A DNA stretch of 64,000 bases from an uncultured Collinsella sp. (GCA_902491565.1 CABUIE010000003.1:62001-126000), one strand, 5' to 3'; counted from the first letter of the stretch, positions 40,660 through 50,168 are shown. Made by a program: numbers and translations. The notes: generated by a model not told the origin, from the sequence alone.

Positions 40660-40693
40660 CATCGAGCTTGAGGTTATGTCTCAGGCGGTTGGC

Positions 40694-41254
40694 TTAGCCA
40701 AAGTAGCGCTTGAGCAGGCCGGCAAAAGCTTTGCCGTGGCGGGCCTCGTCACGAGCCATCTCGTGCACGGTGTCGTGGATGGCATCGAGGCCAGCGGCCT
40801 TGGCGCGCTTAGCAAGATCGGTCTTGCCGGCGGTGGCGCCGTTCTCGGCCTCAACGCGCATCTCGAGGTTTTTCTTGGTAGAGTCGGTCACGACCTCGCC
40901 CAGGAGCTCAGCGAACTTGGCGGCGTGCTCGGCCTCCTCGTGGGCAGCCTTCTCCCAGTACAGGCCGATCTCGGGATAGCCCTCGCGATGAGCGACGCGA
41001 GCCATGGCCAGGTACATACCGACCTCGGAGCACTCGCCCTCAAAGTTGGCGCGCAGGTCGGCAACGATGTCCTCAGAGACGCCCTCCATCTTGGCGACGC
41101 CCACGACGTGCTCGGCAGCCCACTCGAGCTGGCCCTCCTCCTGCTTCAGGAAACGAGAACCGGGAACGCCGCACTGGGGGCACTTAAAATCCTCGGGCAG
41201 CTGGTCGCCGTCGAACTCTTCCACATAACCGCAAACGGGGCAAACAAACTTCAT
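40694..41254 (-). CDS. Reverse rubrerythrin
   Basis: A 186-residue non-haem iron peroxidase with rubredoxin domain first. CPVCGY near residue 5 and CPQCGVPGS near 27 hold the Fe(SCys)4 site. A ferritin-like di-iron domain follows, with ANFEGECSEVGMY, EKAAHEEAEHAAKF and EMARDEARHGKAF carrying the Glu/His ligands. This order is the reverse of classical rubrerythrin and is typical of anaerobes, where it reduces peroxide using NAD(P)H-fed electrons. ATG 41254 follows AAAGGATCG. An AT-rich stretch upstream (about 41370-41405) could hold a Fur/PerR-type site, which I cannot confirm. Confidence 0.93.
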   Translation of the reverse strand: MKFVCPVCGYVEEFDGDQLPEDFKCPQCGVPGSRFLKQEEGQLEWAAEHVVGVAKMEGVSEDIVADLRANFEGECSEVGMYLAMARVAHREGYPEIGLYWEKAAHEEAEHAAKFAELLGEVVTDSTKKNLEMRVEAENGATAGKTDLAKRAKAAGLDAIHDTVHEMARDEARHGKAFAGLLKRYFG

Positions 41255-41476
41255 GATTCGATCCTTTCGATCGATGGCGATGGGGCGCTTGTCCGGTCCC
41301 GTAAGGGCCCTCTCCGGACGTGCGTCTTGACGGGTTCTATTATCCATAAATGCAACCAAATGTGAAGCCTATTAGGAATGATTTTCAATAAAATAATTTT
41401 GAGATATGAAGATGTTGATTGATTAACGTTTGGCAGGCCGTCTTTGACCGCCGCTGAGTACAATCGGTCGAGCAAA

Positions 41477-41492
41477 TGTTGACCAATCAACA
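41477..41492 (+). promoter_or_regulatory. Dyad operator before alcohol dehydrogenase
   Basis: TGTTGA, CCAA, TCAACA form a perfect dyad 19 bases before the dehydrogenase start. A related TTGATTGATTAA lies near 41414-41425. TACAAT near 41459 may be a -10. Probable operator for the dehydrogenase pair; regulator unknown. Confidence 0.45.
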
Positions 41493-41510
41493 AATGAGGG
41501 AGTTTCCTTT

Positions 41511-42731
41511 ATGCATCTAGCCCGTCGTGCCTGGTGCCGAACGTATCAAACGGTTTTTCGCATCGCATTGCCGATTCTGCCCTATACCGAGCCGCGCATT
41601 TTGGAGCATGCCGAGGATGTGCCCGCGGTGCTTCAAAAGCGCTCGATCCAGAAGGTCCTTATCGTGACAGACCCTGGTATTGCACGTTTGGGGCTCACGG
41701 CATCACTCGAGCGTGCGCTTACGGCTCAGGGGATTGGCGCTACGGTCTATGCCGAAACGCGTGCGAACCCCACGGTCTCGAATGTGGAGGAAGCGGCGGC
41801 GCTGTATCGCGAGAACGACTGCCGGGCCATTATCGGCTTTGGTGGAGGATCAGCCATGGACTGCGCCAAGGGTGTGGGGGCGCGCATTGCGCAGCCAAAC
41901 AAGCCCATCAACAAGATGCGTGGCCTATTGCGTGTCCACCGTCTCCTGCCGCTGCTTATTGCGGTTCCCACTACCGCCGGCACGGGAAGCGAAGTCACGC
42001 TCGCGGCGGTTATCACCGATAACGAGACGCACTATAAATACCCCATTAACGACTTTGTGCTCATCCCGCGTTTTGCGGTTCACGACCCCGAGTTTACGCG
42101 CGGGTTGCCCGCCTCCATTACGGGGCAGACGGGCATGGACGCCCTGACGCATGCTGTCGAGGCCTTTATCGGCCGTAGCACCACGCCCTACACGCGCAAG
42201 ATGGCGCGTCAGGCGGTCCAGCTCATCCGCGACAATTTGCTCGAGGCCTATGAGCATGGCGACGACATGCGTGCGCGCCGCAATATGCTTTCGGCGGCGT
42301 ATAAGGCGGGTGTTGCGTTTACCCGCTCCTATGTCGGATATGTGCATGCCATCGCGCACAGTCTGGGCGGCCGATACGGAATTCCGCACGGTTTAGCCAA
42401 CGCGATCATCCTGCCGCACATGCTTCGCGCTTATGGTGACGCCGCCGCCCCCAAGCTTGCCGATCTTGCTCGCATGTCGGGCATTGCGCCGGCTACCGCG
42501 CAGGACAGTCTTGCGGCCGAGGCCTTTATCGATTGGGTCGACCGCATGAACGAGGCCCTGGGAATCCCCAAATATGTCTCGGGTATTCGCCGCTCCGATA
42601 TTCCGCAAATGGCGGCCCATGCCGACGCCGAGGCCAATCCCCTGTATCCCGTTCCGCTTTTGATGGACCGCCTGGAGCTCGAGCATATGTACGAAGTTGT
42701 TGCAGGTGGTATGTTTGAGGGCGAGAACTAG
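41511..42731 (+). CDS. Iron-containing (group III) alcohol dehydrogenase
   Basis: A 406-residue Fe-dependent alcohol dehydrogenase. The nucleotide-binding region contains IIGFGGGSAMDCAKGVGA and VPTTAGTGSEVT. The metal site has Asp in GMDALTHAVEAFIG and His residues in GYVHAIAHSLGGRYGIPHGLANA. Length is normal. It starts after GAGGGAGTTTCCTTT. It is followed after eight bases by an aldehyde dehydrogenase, so together they could oxidise an alcohol to an acid, or run in reverse as a fermentative route to alcohol. Confidence 0.93.
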   Translation: MHLARRAWCRTYQTVFRIALPILPYTEPRILEHAEDVPAVLQKRSIQKVLIVTDPGIARLGLTASLERALTAQGIGATVYAETRANPTVSNVEEAAALYRENDCRAIIGFGGGSAMDCAKGVGARIAQPNKPINKMRGLLRVHRLLPLLIAVPTTAGTGSEVTLAAVITDNETHYKYPINDFVLIPRFAVHDPEFTRGLPASITGQTGMDALTHAVEAFIGRSTTPYTRKMARQAVQLIRDNLLEAYEHGDDMRARRNMLSAAYKAGVAFTRSYVGYVHAIAHSLGGRYGIPHGLANAIILPHMLRAYGDAAAPKLADLARMSGIAPATAQDSLAAEAFIDWVDRMNEALGIPKYVSGIRRSDIPQMAAHADAEANPLYPVPLLMDRLELEHMYEVVAGGMFEGEN

Positions 42732-42739
42732 GAGGGTCC

Positions 42740-44119
42740 ATGAATACCGAGGAAATCGCGCGCATTGTCGGCGAGCAGCGCGCCTATTTTAAGACGCACG
42801 CCACGTTTGATGTCGATGCTCGACGTCGCGTCCTCGTGCGCCTGCGCGAGGCGGTGCGGGCACACGAGACCGATATCGCCCATGCGCTCAAGACCGATTT
42901 GGGTAAGTCGCATGACGAGGCATATATGTGCGAGATCGGCACGTCGCTTTCCGAGATTCGTCATCAGATTGCGCATGTGGCTCGATGGAGTCGTCCGCGC
43001 CTGCGTCCGTGTGACCTCGCTAATGCTATTAGTGTGTGCAAGACACAAGCCGTGCCCTATGGCGTTACGCTCATCATGGCGCCCTGGAACTATCCGTTTT
43101 TGCTGACGCTCGAGCCGCTCGCTGGCGCGCTCGCTGCAGGTAATACCGTGGTCATCAAGCCGAGCGCCTATGCGCCGGCTTCGAGCGCGGTGCTCAAGCA
43201 AATCTGTGAAGAGGCATTTGATCCGTGCCTGGTGACGGTTGTCGAGGGCGGGCGCGCCGAGAATGAGGCGCTGCTCGATGAATGCTGGGACAAGATCTTC
43301 TTTACCGGTAGTGTTCCGGTTGGCAAGCTCGTCATGGAGCGCGCGAGTAAAAACCTTACGCCCGTGACGCTTGAGCTGGGCGGAAAGAGCCCCTGTGTCG
43401 TGGATGCGACGGCAAACCTGAAGGTCGCGGCACGGCGTATCGCCTTTGGTAAATGGCTCAACGTGGGGCAGACCTGCGTGGCGCCCGACTACCTGCTGGT
43501 CGATACGCGCGTGCACGATGAGCTGTTGGGCCTCATCAAGGAGGAGGTCCGCCGTATGTCTGGCGAGCATCCGCTCGATAACGAGGATTACGGGCATATC
43601 GTCAACGCCAAGCATTTTGCGCGTGTACGCGGGCTAATCGACCCCGATAAGGTTGTGCTGGGAGGCACGGCGCGCGAGTCGTCGCTCAAGATTGAGCCGA
43701 CGATTCTAGACGGTGTGTCCCCCGATGACGCCGTGATGCAGGAGGAGATTTTCGGTCCCATCTTACCGGTGCTAACGTTTGAGAGCTTAGACGAGGCCGA
43801 GACGTTTATTACGGATCGTCCGACGCCGCTGGCCCTGTATATCTTTAGCCAGGATCGCGCGGTTCAGCAGCGCTTTGTGCGTTACGTGCCCTTTGGCGGC
43901 GGCTGTGTTAACGACACGATTATGCACTTGGCTACGAGCCATATGGGCTTTGGTGGCATGGGTGCGAGCGGTATGGGGCAGTACCATGGCCGCGAGAGCT
44001 TCGATGCGTTTAGCCACAAGAAGAGCATCGTGAACAAGGCAACGTGGCTGGACGTGCCGTTTCGGTATGCGCCCTACGCAAGCTGGAAGCACAAATTCGT
44101 GCGCATGTTTGTGCATTAG
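42740..44119 (+). CDS. Aldehyde dehydrogenase, ALDH3-like
   Basis: A 459-residue NAD(P)-dependent aldehyde dehydrogenase of the short ALDH3/fatty-aldehyde group. The conserved segments are APWNYPFLLTLEPLAGALAA, NTVVIKPS, FFTGSVPVGKLVM, VTLELGGKSPCVV (general-base Glu) and VGQTCVAPDYLLV (nucleophile Cys), followed by EEIFGPILPVLTF. It begins just after GGAGGGTCC, eight bases from the alcohol dehydrogenase stop, so the two form an operon. The C-terminal hydrophobic anchor seen in some ALDH3 proteins is not obvious. Confidence 0.94.
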   Translation: MNTEEIARIVGEQRAYFKTHATFDVDARRRVLVRLREAVRAHETDIAHALKTDLGKSHDEAYMCEIGTSLSEIRHQIAHVARWSRPRLRPCDLANAISVCKTQAVPYGVTLIMAPWNYPFLLTLEPLAGALAAGNTVVIKPSAYAPASSAVLKQICEEAFDPCLVTVVEGGRAENEALLDECWDKIFFTGSVPVGKLVMERASKNLTPVTLELGGKSPCVVDATANLKVAARRIAFGKWLNVGQTCVAPDYLLVDTRVHDELLGLIKEEVRRMSGEHPLDNEDYGHIVNAKHFARVRGLIDPDKVVLGGTARESSLKIEPTILDGVSPDDAVMQEEIFGPILPVLTFESLDEAETFITDRPTPLALYIFSQDRAVQQRFVRYVPFGGGCVNDTIMHLATSHMGFGGMGASGMGQYHGRESFDAFSHKKSIVNKATWLDVPFRYAPYASWKHKFVRMFVH

Positions 44120-44241
44120 AATCAGATGGCGTAGCGACAAACGGTCGTAAGGCGCAGGCAGGATGAATTTGTGTCCGCACGAGTTCGTAGACTTCTCAAT
44201 AAGGTTAAGCGCCGGTTTATCCGGCCGTTAGGGGAGTTGCC

Positions 44242-44568
44242 ATGTACGAGCCTTCGCGTGTTCTTCTGTCATTTCACATTGCAGGATTTCAGTATGCCGA
44301 TGGCGCCTTGGTCTTGGGCGATCTTAAAGTGGGCGATAAGCTGACGCTGTGCGCCGAGCGCGATAATCCCCATGACCCCGAGGCGGTTGCGATCTATTAC
44401 GGCAACACCAAGCTTGGCTATGTCCCGGGAAACGAGGTCGGCCCGCTGTCCTTGATGATGTATTACGGCCACGAGGACGTATTTGAGGCCCGCGTGCAGC
44501 AGGTCGCTCCCGAGCGCAGCCCGTGGCATCAGGTGCGCGTTGGCCTCTACGTGGTGGATGCCCGCTAG
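44242..44568 (+). CDS. Stand-alone HIRAN-domain protein
   Basis: A 108-residue protein that is essentially one HIRAN domain: FHIAGFQYADGALVLGDLKV, then LCAERDNPHDPEAVAIYYGN and LGYVPGNEVG. HIRAN domains bind DNA ends, notably 3' ends in HLTF. They also occur alone in bacteria, where their partners are poorly known. ATG 44242 follows GGGGAGTTGCC. A small charged protein follows 18 bases later, then a phosphoesterase, so a loose operon is possible. A DNA-repair link is inferred from the family only. Confidence 0.82.
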   Translation: MYEPSRVLLSFHIAGFQYADGALVLGDLKVGDKLTLCAERDNPHDPEAVAIYYGNTKLGYVPGNEVGPLSLMMYYGHEDVFEARVQQVAPERSPWHQVRVGLYVVDAR

Positions 44569-44586
44569 TCGGCAATGGAGGCGGCC

Positions 44587-44766
44587 ATGTTTGATGACGA
44601 CGACCAGTTCGATCTGACAGACGATCCGTTTGAGTGGGATCTGCTACTCGACGACGATGAGTTGGAGCAGGATCGTAAGAAACGGCAGGACAAGAAAGCT
44701 CAGAGTGACGCTTCGAAAAAGAAAGACAAGCGCCGCCGCGGACTGTTCGGTGGGCTCTTTGGATGA
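44587..44766 (+). CDS. Small charged protein
   Basis: A 59-residue protein from ATG 44587, preceded by GGAGGCGGCC. The first half is very acidic (DDDDQFDLTDDPFEWDLLLD). The second is Lys/Arg-rich (KKRQDKKAQSDASKKKDKRR) and ends GLFGGLFG. I do not recognise a family. The strong ribosome-binding site and placement right after the HIRAN gene support it being real. A role as a small adaptor or nucleic-acid-associated protein would be a guess. Confidence 0.6.
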   Translation: MFDDDDQFDLTDDPFEWDLLLDDDELEQDRKKRQDKKAQSDASKKKDKRRRGLFGGLFG

Positions 44767-44832
44767 CCGCCGCATCGCTGCGTCTGTATACTTAGCACGA
44801 GTTGAACGCGTTGCGAAATGAGGGCATAGACG

Positions 44833-45378
44833 ATGATGTGGTTTACCGCCGACCTGCACCTGGGCGATACGAATATCTTGCACGACATGGACCGGCCGTT
44901 TGGCTCGGTCGAGGAGATGAACCGCAAGGTCATCGATGTCATCAATGAGTGCGTGACTGCGGATGACCGTCTCTACATCCTGGGAGACTTTACCTATCGT
45001 TTGCCCCTAGCGGATGCCGTGCACCTGCGCGAGCGTATCGAATGCAAGAATGTGACGCTCATCCGCGGTAACCATGACGGCGACTGGGAAGATCCGGACG
45101 CGCCGCAGATTTGGGAAGACGTGCGCGATTACCTGGAGATTGCCCCTGGCTATGCCAAGGGCCATCGTCTGGTTATGAGCCACTACCCCATGCTCAGCTG
45201 GAACGGCAAGGCGCGTGGCGCCATCATGCTGCACGGGCATATCCACAGCAGGGGAGACCGCACCAACGCGCGCAACCGCGATCGCGAGCGCCCTATCTTT
45301 CGCTACGATGTCGGTCTCGATGCCAACGAGTACAAGCCCGTAAGCCGGGATCAAATCCTGGGCTTCTTTGGACTGTAA
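44833..45378 (+). CDS. Calcineurin-like metallophosphoesterase
   Basis: A 181-residue metallophosphoesterase. It has the full set of motifs: TADLHLGD (D-x-H), ILGDFTY (GD), IRGNHDGD (GNHD), MSHYPM (H) and LHGHIHS (GHxH). It is close to small YmdB/YfcE-like and phage-type phosphoesterases in length. ATG 44833 or the adjacent ATG 44836 may be the start. The substrate, probably a phosphodiester or phosphate ester, cannot be assigned. A palindromic repeat follows the stop by about 20 bases. Confidence 0.9.
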   Translation: MMWFTADLHLGDTNILHDMDRPFGSVEEMNRKVIDVINECVTADDRLYILGDFTYRLPLADAVHLRERIECKNVTLIRGNHDGDWEDPDAPQIWEDVRDYLEIAPGYAKGHRLVMSHYPMLSWNGKARGAIMLHGHIHSRGDRTNARNRDRERPIFRYDVGLDANEYKPVSRDQILGFFGL

Positions 45379-45396
45379 TGCTCGAACCACCACACA

Positions 45397-45433
45397 AACC
45401 ACCACAAAGGTGCCTGTCCCCTTTGTGGTGGTT
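45397..45433. repeat. Palindrome with CCTGTCCC core
   Basis: AACCACCACAAAGG and CCTTTGTGGTGGTT flank TGCCTGTCC. An extra partial copy of the left arm (AACCACCACA) precedes it. The core resembles the CCTGTCCC of the 33-bp repeats at 3660 and 61520, but the arms differ. Probably a REP-like element or a terminator derived from one. Confidence 0.65.
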
Positions 45434-45528
45434 CTGGCGCCGTTGCCATTATGGCGGCGGCGCCTTTTTTGCCCGTGCGGCGCGGTAGAGTGTAGGCGGT
45501 TGAAATTTGCGTCCATCGAGGAGCTGCT

Positions 45529-47286
45529 ATGAACGAGATCAAGTGCCCGCATTGTGGCGAAGTTTTTAAGGTCGACGCGTCCGGCTATGCGGATATCGTC
45601 AAGCAAGTGCGCAATGCCGAGTTTTCGCGCGACCTGGATGAGCGTGTGAAGGCAGTCCAGCGCGAGGGCGAGCAGGCGCTGGAGCTTGAGCGCTCGCGTT
45701 CGACGGCTGCATTGCAGGAGGCAGAGTCTCAGCACAATGCTCAGCTTGTCGAGCAGAAGAACGCTGCGGCTCAGAAGTTGGCACAAGAGGTTGCCAAGCG
45801 CGATGCCGAGCTTGCCGAGCTGCACGCCAGGCTCGAGGGCGCTGCCGCAGAGCGCGAGAGTGCAAGCCAGCGCGCGGCGGTTGAGGCCCGTGCCGATGCT
45901 CAGAAGGAGAATGCTGAACTCCGGCGCGAGATCGACAATTTGCGTGCGCAGCTGGGACGCAAAGATGACGAAGCCAAGCTTGCCGAGTCGGCGGCGCGCA
46001 ACGCTGCTCAAAACGATTTAGCTGCACGTGATGCTCAGATTGCCGAGCTGCAGGCCAGGCTTGCCGCGGCGGACAAGGCCCAGGAGATGGCGCTTGCCAC
46101 TGCCGCGGCAGAGTCGCAGCGTGAGCTCGATGCCGCTCGCAGCGAGGCCGAGCGCGTGCTTGCTGACTATCGCGCGACGGTGCGGGAGAAGTTTTCCGCC
46201 GCAAAGGCACAATCTGAGCAAGAGGCCGAGGGGCTGCGTGCCCAGTTGCGCGAGCAGGAACTGATGGCAAAAATGAACCTGTCAGAGGCGGTCGCCGCGG
46301 CGGAGCGAGAGCGCGATGAGGCACGTGCCAAGCTGACGAGCGAGCTGGCGGTGCGCGATTCTCGCGAGGAGCAAGCCAAGGCGGCACACGAGCTGGAGCT
46401 TGCGCAGGCCAAGCGCGCGAGCGATGACCTGATTCGCTACAAGGATGAAGAGATTGAGCGCCTTAAGGATATGAAGGTCCGTCTGTCCACCAAGATGGTG
46501 GGCGAGTCGCTCGAGCAGCACTGCGAGACCGAGTTCAACCGTCTGCGCATGACGGCGTTTCCCAACGCGTACTTCGAGAAAGATAACGATGCGTCCGAGG
46601 GTACCAAGGGCGACTTTATCTTCCGCGAGCGCGACGCGAGCGGTAACGAGGTCATTTCGATTATGTTCGAGATGAAAAACGAGAACGACGAGACCGCGAC
46701 CAAGCATAAAAACGAGGACTTCTTTAAGAAACTCGATCACGATCGTCGCCAGAAAGGCTGTGAGTACGCGGTGCTCTGCACGCTGCTCGAGCCCGAGAGC
46801 GAGCTCTATAACGCAGGGATAGTCGACGTGAGCTATCGCTATGAGAAGATGTACGTGATCCGTCCGCAGTTTTTCATTCCCATGATCACGCTCCTTCGCA
46901 ACGCTGCCATGGGTTCGTTGCGCTATAAGCAGGAGCTGGCGGAGTACAAACAGCAGAATATCGACGTCACGAACTTCGAAGCCAAGATGGAGAAGTTCAA
47001 GAACGATTTCGGCCGCAACTACGAGATCGCGAGCCGCAAGTTCCAAACGGCAATCGATGAGATCGACAAGACGATTAGCCATCTGCAGAAAACCAAGGAG
47101 GCGTTGCTGTCCTCCGAGAACAATCTGCGCCTAGCCAACAAGAAGGCCGACGATCTTACCATTCGCAAGCTCACGTGGGGCAACAAGACCATGAAGGCGG
47201 CGTTTGACGAGGCGCGTGGGGCTGCGTCAGAGACAAACGATGAGCCGGCCGAGGCGGATTCGTATGAGGTCGAGGATGCCGAGTAA
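45529..47286 (+). CDS. DUF2130 coiled-coil protein with nuclease-like core
   Basis: A 585-residue protein. An N-terminal zinc-ribbon half-site (IKCPHCGEVF) is followed by about 300 residues of Ala/Glu/Arg-rich coiled coil. The DUF2130 core spans about 320-480: TKGDFIFRERD, then ISIMFEMKNEND and CEYAVLCTLLEPES. The pattern D...ExK fits a PD-(D/E)XK-like nuclease fold. A second helical stretch and an acidic tail end the protein. Family members are widespread but poorly characterised. The architecture resembles DNA-repair or restriction-like ATPase-free nucleases. It stands alone, ended by a strong terminator. Confidence 0.88.
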   Translation: MNEIKCPHCGEVFKVDASGYADIVKQVRNAEFSRDLDERVKAVQREGEQALELERSRSTAALQEAESQHNAQLVEQKNAAAQKLAQEVAKRDAELAELHARLEGAAAERESASQRAAVEARADAQKENAELRREIDNLRAQLGRKDDEAKLAESAARNAAQNDLAARDAQIAELQARLAAADKAQEMALATAAAESQRELDAARSEAERVLADYRATVREKFSAAKAQSEQEAEGLRAQLREQELMAKMNLSEAVAAAERERDEARAKLTSELAVRDSREEQAKAAHELELAQAKRASDDLIRYKDEEIERLKDMKVRLSTKMVGESLEQHCETEFNRLRMTAFPNAYFEKDNDASEGTKGDFIFRERDASGNEVISIMFEMKNENDETATKHKNEDFFKKLDHDRRQKGCEYAVLCTLLEPESELYNAGIVDVSYRYEKMYVIRPQFFIPMITLLRNAAMGSLRYKQELAEYKQQNIDVTNFEAKMEKFKNDFGRNYEIASRKFQTAIDEIDKTISHLQKTKEALLSSENNLRLANKKADDLTIRKLTWGNKTMKAAFDEARGAASETNDEPAEADSYEVEDAE

Positions 47287-47305
47287 GGCATAACGTATAG
47301 TGCAA

Positions 47306-47343
47306 AAGCGGGGCCGCTAGCGATGTTGCCAGCGGCCCCGCTT
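47306..47343. terminator. Bidirectional terminator
   Basis: AAGCGGGGCCGCT and AGCGGCCCCGCTT form a perfect 13-base stem with a 12-base loop, between the convergent DUF2130 and helicase genes. Confidence 0.85.
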
Positions 47344-47365
47344 CGTTTCGTTCCAGTATGTTCGG

Positions 47366-50047
47366 CTAGTCCTCGAGCAAGTTCTCGATAAAGCCCACGC
47401 GGTAGTTTTTGAAAATGACCTCGCCACCGTCTTGTGTGGCGTCCAGATCGACATCGCCCATAATGCCAAAGTCGTGGTCGCCATCCTCGTCGGCAAAAAT
47501 CTGGTGCACGTGCCACACGTGATCGGTCTTCTCGTCGCTCTCGTCGATGGAAAACATCGCGGCGCTGCGGGCATTTCCGTCGGTGAGGATTTCCTCGTGC
47601 TGCTCATGGTAAGCGTCGAGTGCTTTTTGCCAGCGGATCTCGCTCATGCCCCAGTCATCGTCGAGCTCGCCCAGATCGCGAGCGTGCTCGCGGGCGGCAA
47701 GGGTCACGCGGCGGAAGAGCGCGTTGCGCACCAACAGCGTGCAGCCGCGACGGTCCGCAACGACCTCGTCGATGCCCTGCGGCGGTGTGACGTCGAGTGC
47801 AGCGGGGTTGCCGGCGTTCTCCCACTCGTCCACCAGGCTCGAGTCGACCGAGCGCACCACAAAGCCGAGCCACGAGATAATATCGCGCAGGCGCTCGTCG
47901 CGCTTTTCGATGGGCACGGTACGGTCGAGAGAACGGTAGGCCTCTGCCAGGTAGCGTAGCAAAATGCCTTCGGAGCGGGCGATGCCGAGCTTTTGGATAT
48001 AGCCCTTAAAGTCGCTCGCGCTCTCCAGCATGTCGCGCAGGACGCTCTTGGGCGAGAGCTGATAGTCGTTGGCCCAGGGTACTTCCTGGCAGTACTTGTC
48101 AAAAGCGGCATCGAGCAAATCCTCGAGCGGCTTTTCGTAGGTGACATCCTGGATGCGCTCCAGGCGTTCCTCATATTCGACGCCGTCAGCCTTCATTTCG
48201 GCCATCGCGCGGTCGCGCGCGGCGCGCTCCTGTGCACGCAGCACCTGCTTGGGGTCCTCGAGCGTAGCCTCGACCATCGAGATGAGGTCCATGGTATAGG
48301 TCTCACTCTCGGGGTCGAGCAGCTCCAGGGCGGCAAGCAAAAACGGCGAGAGCGGCTGATCGAGCGCAAAGTCCTCGGGCAGGTCGACCGTCAGCGCGTA
48401 GTCGATGTCCGGCGCGGCGTCAGCCGGAGCGTCGGGCGCGGGCGGCACCTCGGTGCGCACGACGACGCCGGAGTCGATGAGCGTGGCGAAGATCTCGTCG
48501 GCACGAACCTCGAGCTTTGCCTTTTCCTCGGGCGTTTGCAGGCTTGTCTCGATGAGGTCGTGCACGCGGGCGCGAGCGTCGCCGCCCTGCTCGACCACGC
48601 TAATCACCATGGAGTGCGTGATACGCAGGCGCGGCTTGAGCGTTTCGGGCTGCGTCTCGATCAGACGCTCAAAGGTCTGCTTGTTCCAGGTGACAAAGCC
48701 CTCGGGGGCCTTTTTCTTTTTAATCTTGCGGAGCTTCTTGGGGTCGTCGCCCGCCTTGGCCATGAGCTTGGCGTTCTCGATCTCGTGCTCGGGTGCCTCG
48801 GCAATCACCATGCCCTCGGTATCGAAGCCCGAGCGGCCGGCGCGACCGGCGATCTGATGGAACTCACGGGCGCGCAGGCGACGCATCTTGTAGCCATCGA
48901 ACTTGGTGAGCGCGGTGAGCACCACGGTATGGATGGGTACGTTGATGCCGACGCCGAGCGTGTCGGTGCCGCAAATGACGGGCAGTAGGCCCTGCTGCGC
49001 CAAGCGCTCGACCAGCAGACGATAGCGCGGCAGCATACCGGCGTGGTGCACGCCGACGCCACATCCGAGCAGGCGCTTGAGAATCTTGCCAAAAGCCGTG
49101 GAGAAGCTCGTGCCTTTGGCGGCTTCCTTAATAGCCTCGCGCTGTTCCTTGCTGGCGATGCCAAAATTGGCGAGCGACTGCGCCGTCGCAAGTGCGGCGT
49201 CCTGGCTAAAGTGCACGATATAGAGCGGGGCCTCGCCGCGACGCATCGCGAGCTCTACCGTGCCCTCGAGCGAGGTCGTCACGTAGTCGTAGCTCAGCGG
49301 CACGGGGCGTGGGGCATCGACGACTAAGTCGCAGGTAGCGCCGGTGTGTTCCTCGAGCGAGGCGGCGATCGCGGTGACATCGCCGAGCGTGGCACTCATG
49401 AGCATGAATTGCGTGTGAGGCAGGGTGAGCAGCGGCACCTGCCAGGCCCAACCGCGATCGGGGTCGGCAAAGTAGTGGAACTCGTCCATGGCGACGCAGC
49501 CAACATCGGCATCTTCGCCCTCGCGCAGTGCGTCGTTGGCAAGGATCTCTGCCGTGCAGCAAATGACGGGCGCCTTGGTGTTGATGTGCGTGTCGCCGGT
49601 GATCATACCGACGTTATCGCGGCCGAGCACCTGTACCAGATCGAAAAACTTCTCACTGACCAGAGCCTTGATAGGAGCCGTATAGTAGCAGCGCTTGCCC
49701 TGCGCCATGCCCATAAAGAGCATGCCCAGCGCGACAAGCGACTTGCCCGATCCGGTCGGTGTGCCTAAGATGACGTGATCGCCGGCAGCGAGGTCCATGA
49801 GGGCCTCTTCTTGGTGATCCCACAGTTCAATGCCACGGTCGCTCGTCCATTCAAAGAAGCGTTCGAAGGCCTGATCAGGCGTGAGCCATGGTTCGGGCTC
49901 GCCGCCGTCCTCGGGCTCCCACCAGGTGGGGGAGAGCGCACCGAGCGAGCCGAACTCGGCTTCGGTTCCCGTGCCGCCCGAGAATGAGCTGGCGGCCCCG
50001 GCGCCGGAGACGGTGCTGGCAGTGGTGTCTGTTGTGGTCTGTGCCAT
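47366..50047 (-). CDS. Ski2/Mtr4-like DEAD/DEAH helicase with DUF3516
   Basis: An 893-residue superfamily 2 helicase. ATG 50047 is chosen because the longer frame runs through upstream repeat DNA. Walker A is LGTPTGSGKSLVA near residue 95. Motif II is AMDEFHYF, III is LMSATLGD, and motif VI is HQIAGRAGRSGFD. The latter half matches the DUF3516 C-terminal region of actinobacterial helicases. Ski2-like enzymes unwind RNA for turnover or processing. The protein lies downstream of trmB and a Trm9-like methyltransferase on the same strand, hinting at an RNA-metabolism neighbourhood, although a repeat element separates it. Confidence 0.93.
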   Translation of the reverse strand: MAQTTTDTTASTVSGAGAASSFSGGTGTEAEFGSLGALSPTWWEPEDGGEPEPWLTPDQAFERFFEWTSDRGIELWDHQEEALMDLAAGDHVILGTPTGSGKSLVALGMLFMGMAQGKRCYYTAPIKALVSEKFFDLVQVLGRDNVGMITGDTHINTKAPVICCTAEILANDALREGEDADVGCVAMDEFHYFADPDRGWAWQVPLLTLPHTQFMLMSATLGDVTAIAASLEEHTGATCDLVVDAPRPVPLSYDYVTTSLEGTVELAMRRGEAPLYIVHFSQDAALATAQSLANFGIASKEQREAIKEAAKGTSFSTAFGKILKRLLGCGVGVHHAGMLPRYRLLVERLAQQGLLPVICGTDTLGVGINVPIHTVVLTALTKFDGYKMRRLRAREFHQIAGRAGRSGFDTEGMVIAEAPEHEIENAKLMAKAGDDPKKLRKIKKKKAPEGFVTWNKQTFERLIETQPETLKPRLRITHSMVISVVEQGGDARARVHDLIETSLQTPEEKAKLEVRADEIFATLIDSGVVVRTEVPPAPDAPADAAPDIDYALTVDLPEDFALDQPLSPFLLAALELLDPESETYTMDLISMVEATLEDPKQVLRAQERAARDRAMAEMKADGVEYEERLERIQDVTYEKPLEDLLDAAFDKYCQEVPWANDYQLSPKSVLRDMLESASDFKGYIQKLGIARSEGILLRYLAEAYRSLDRTVPIEKRDERLRDIISWLGFVVRSVDSSLVDEWENAGNPAALDVTPPQGIDEVVADRRGCTLLVRNALFRRVTLAAREHARDLGELDDDWGMSEIRWQKALDAYHEQHEEILTDGNARSAAMFSIDESDEKTDHVWHVHQIFADEDGDHDFGIMGDVDLDATQDGGEVIFKNYRVGFIENLLED

Positions 50048-50168
50048 GTGGTTGCTTTCTCTCGCGTTTGTCCGCCAACTATTATGGCGTAGCGGCGGCG
50101 CGGGGTGCCAGCGCGCGAGAAAATGCAGGAAATGGGCGTTCTGTCCAGCTGTTTGGTGCAGTTGCCAG

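Noticed and set aside
40514..41365. Long plus-strand open frame opposite rubrerythrin
   Set aside because: It is the complement of a gene with complete rubredoxin and di-iron motifs; the plus-strand translation has no recognisable domain.
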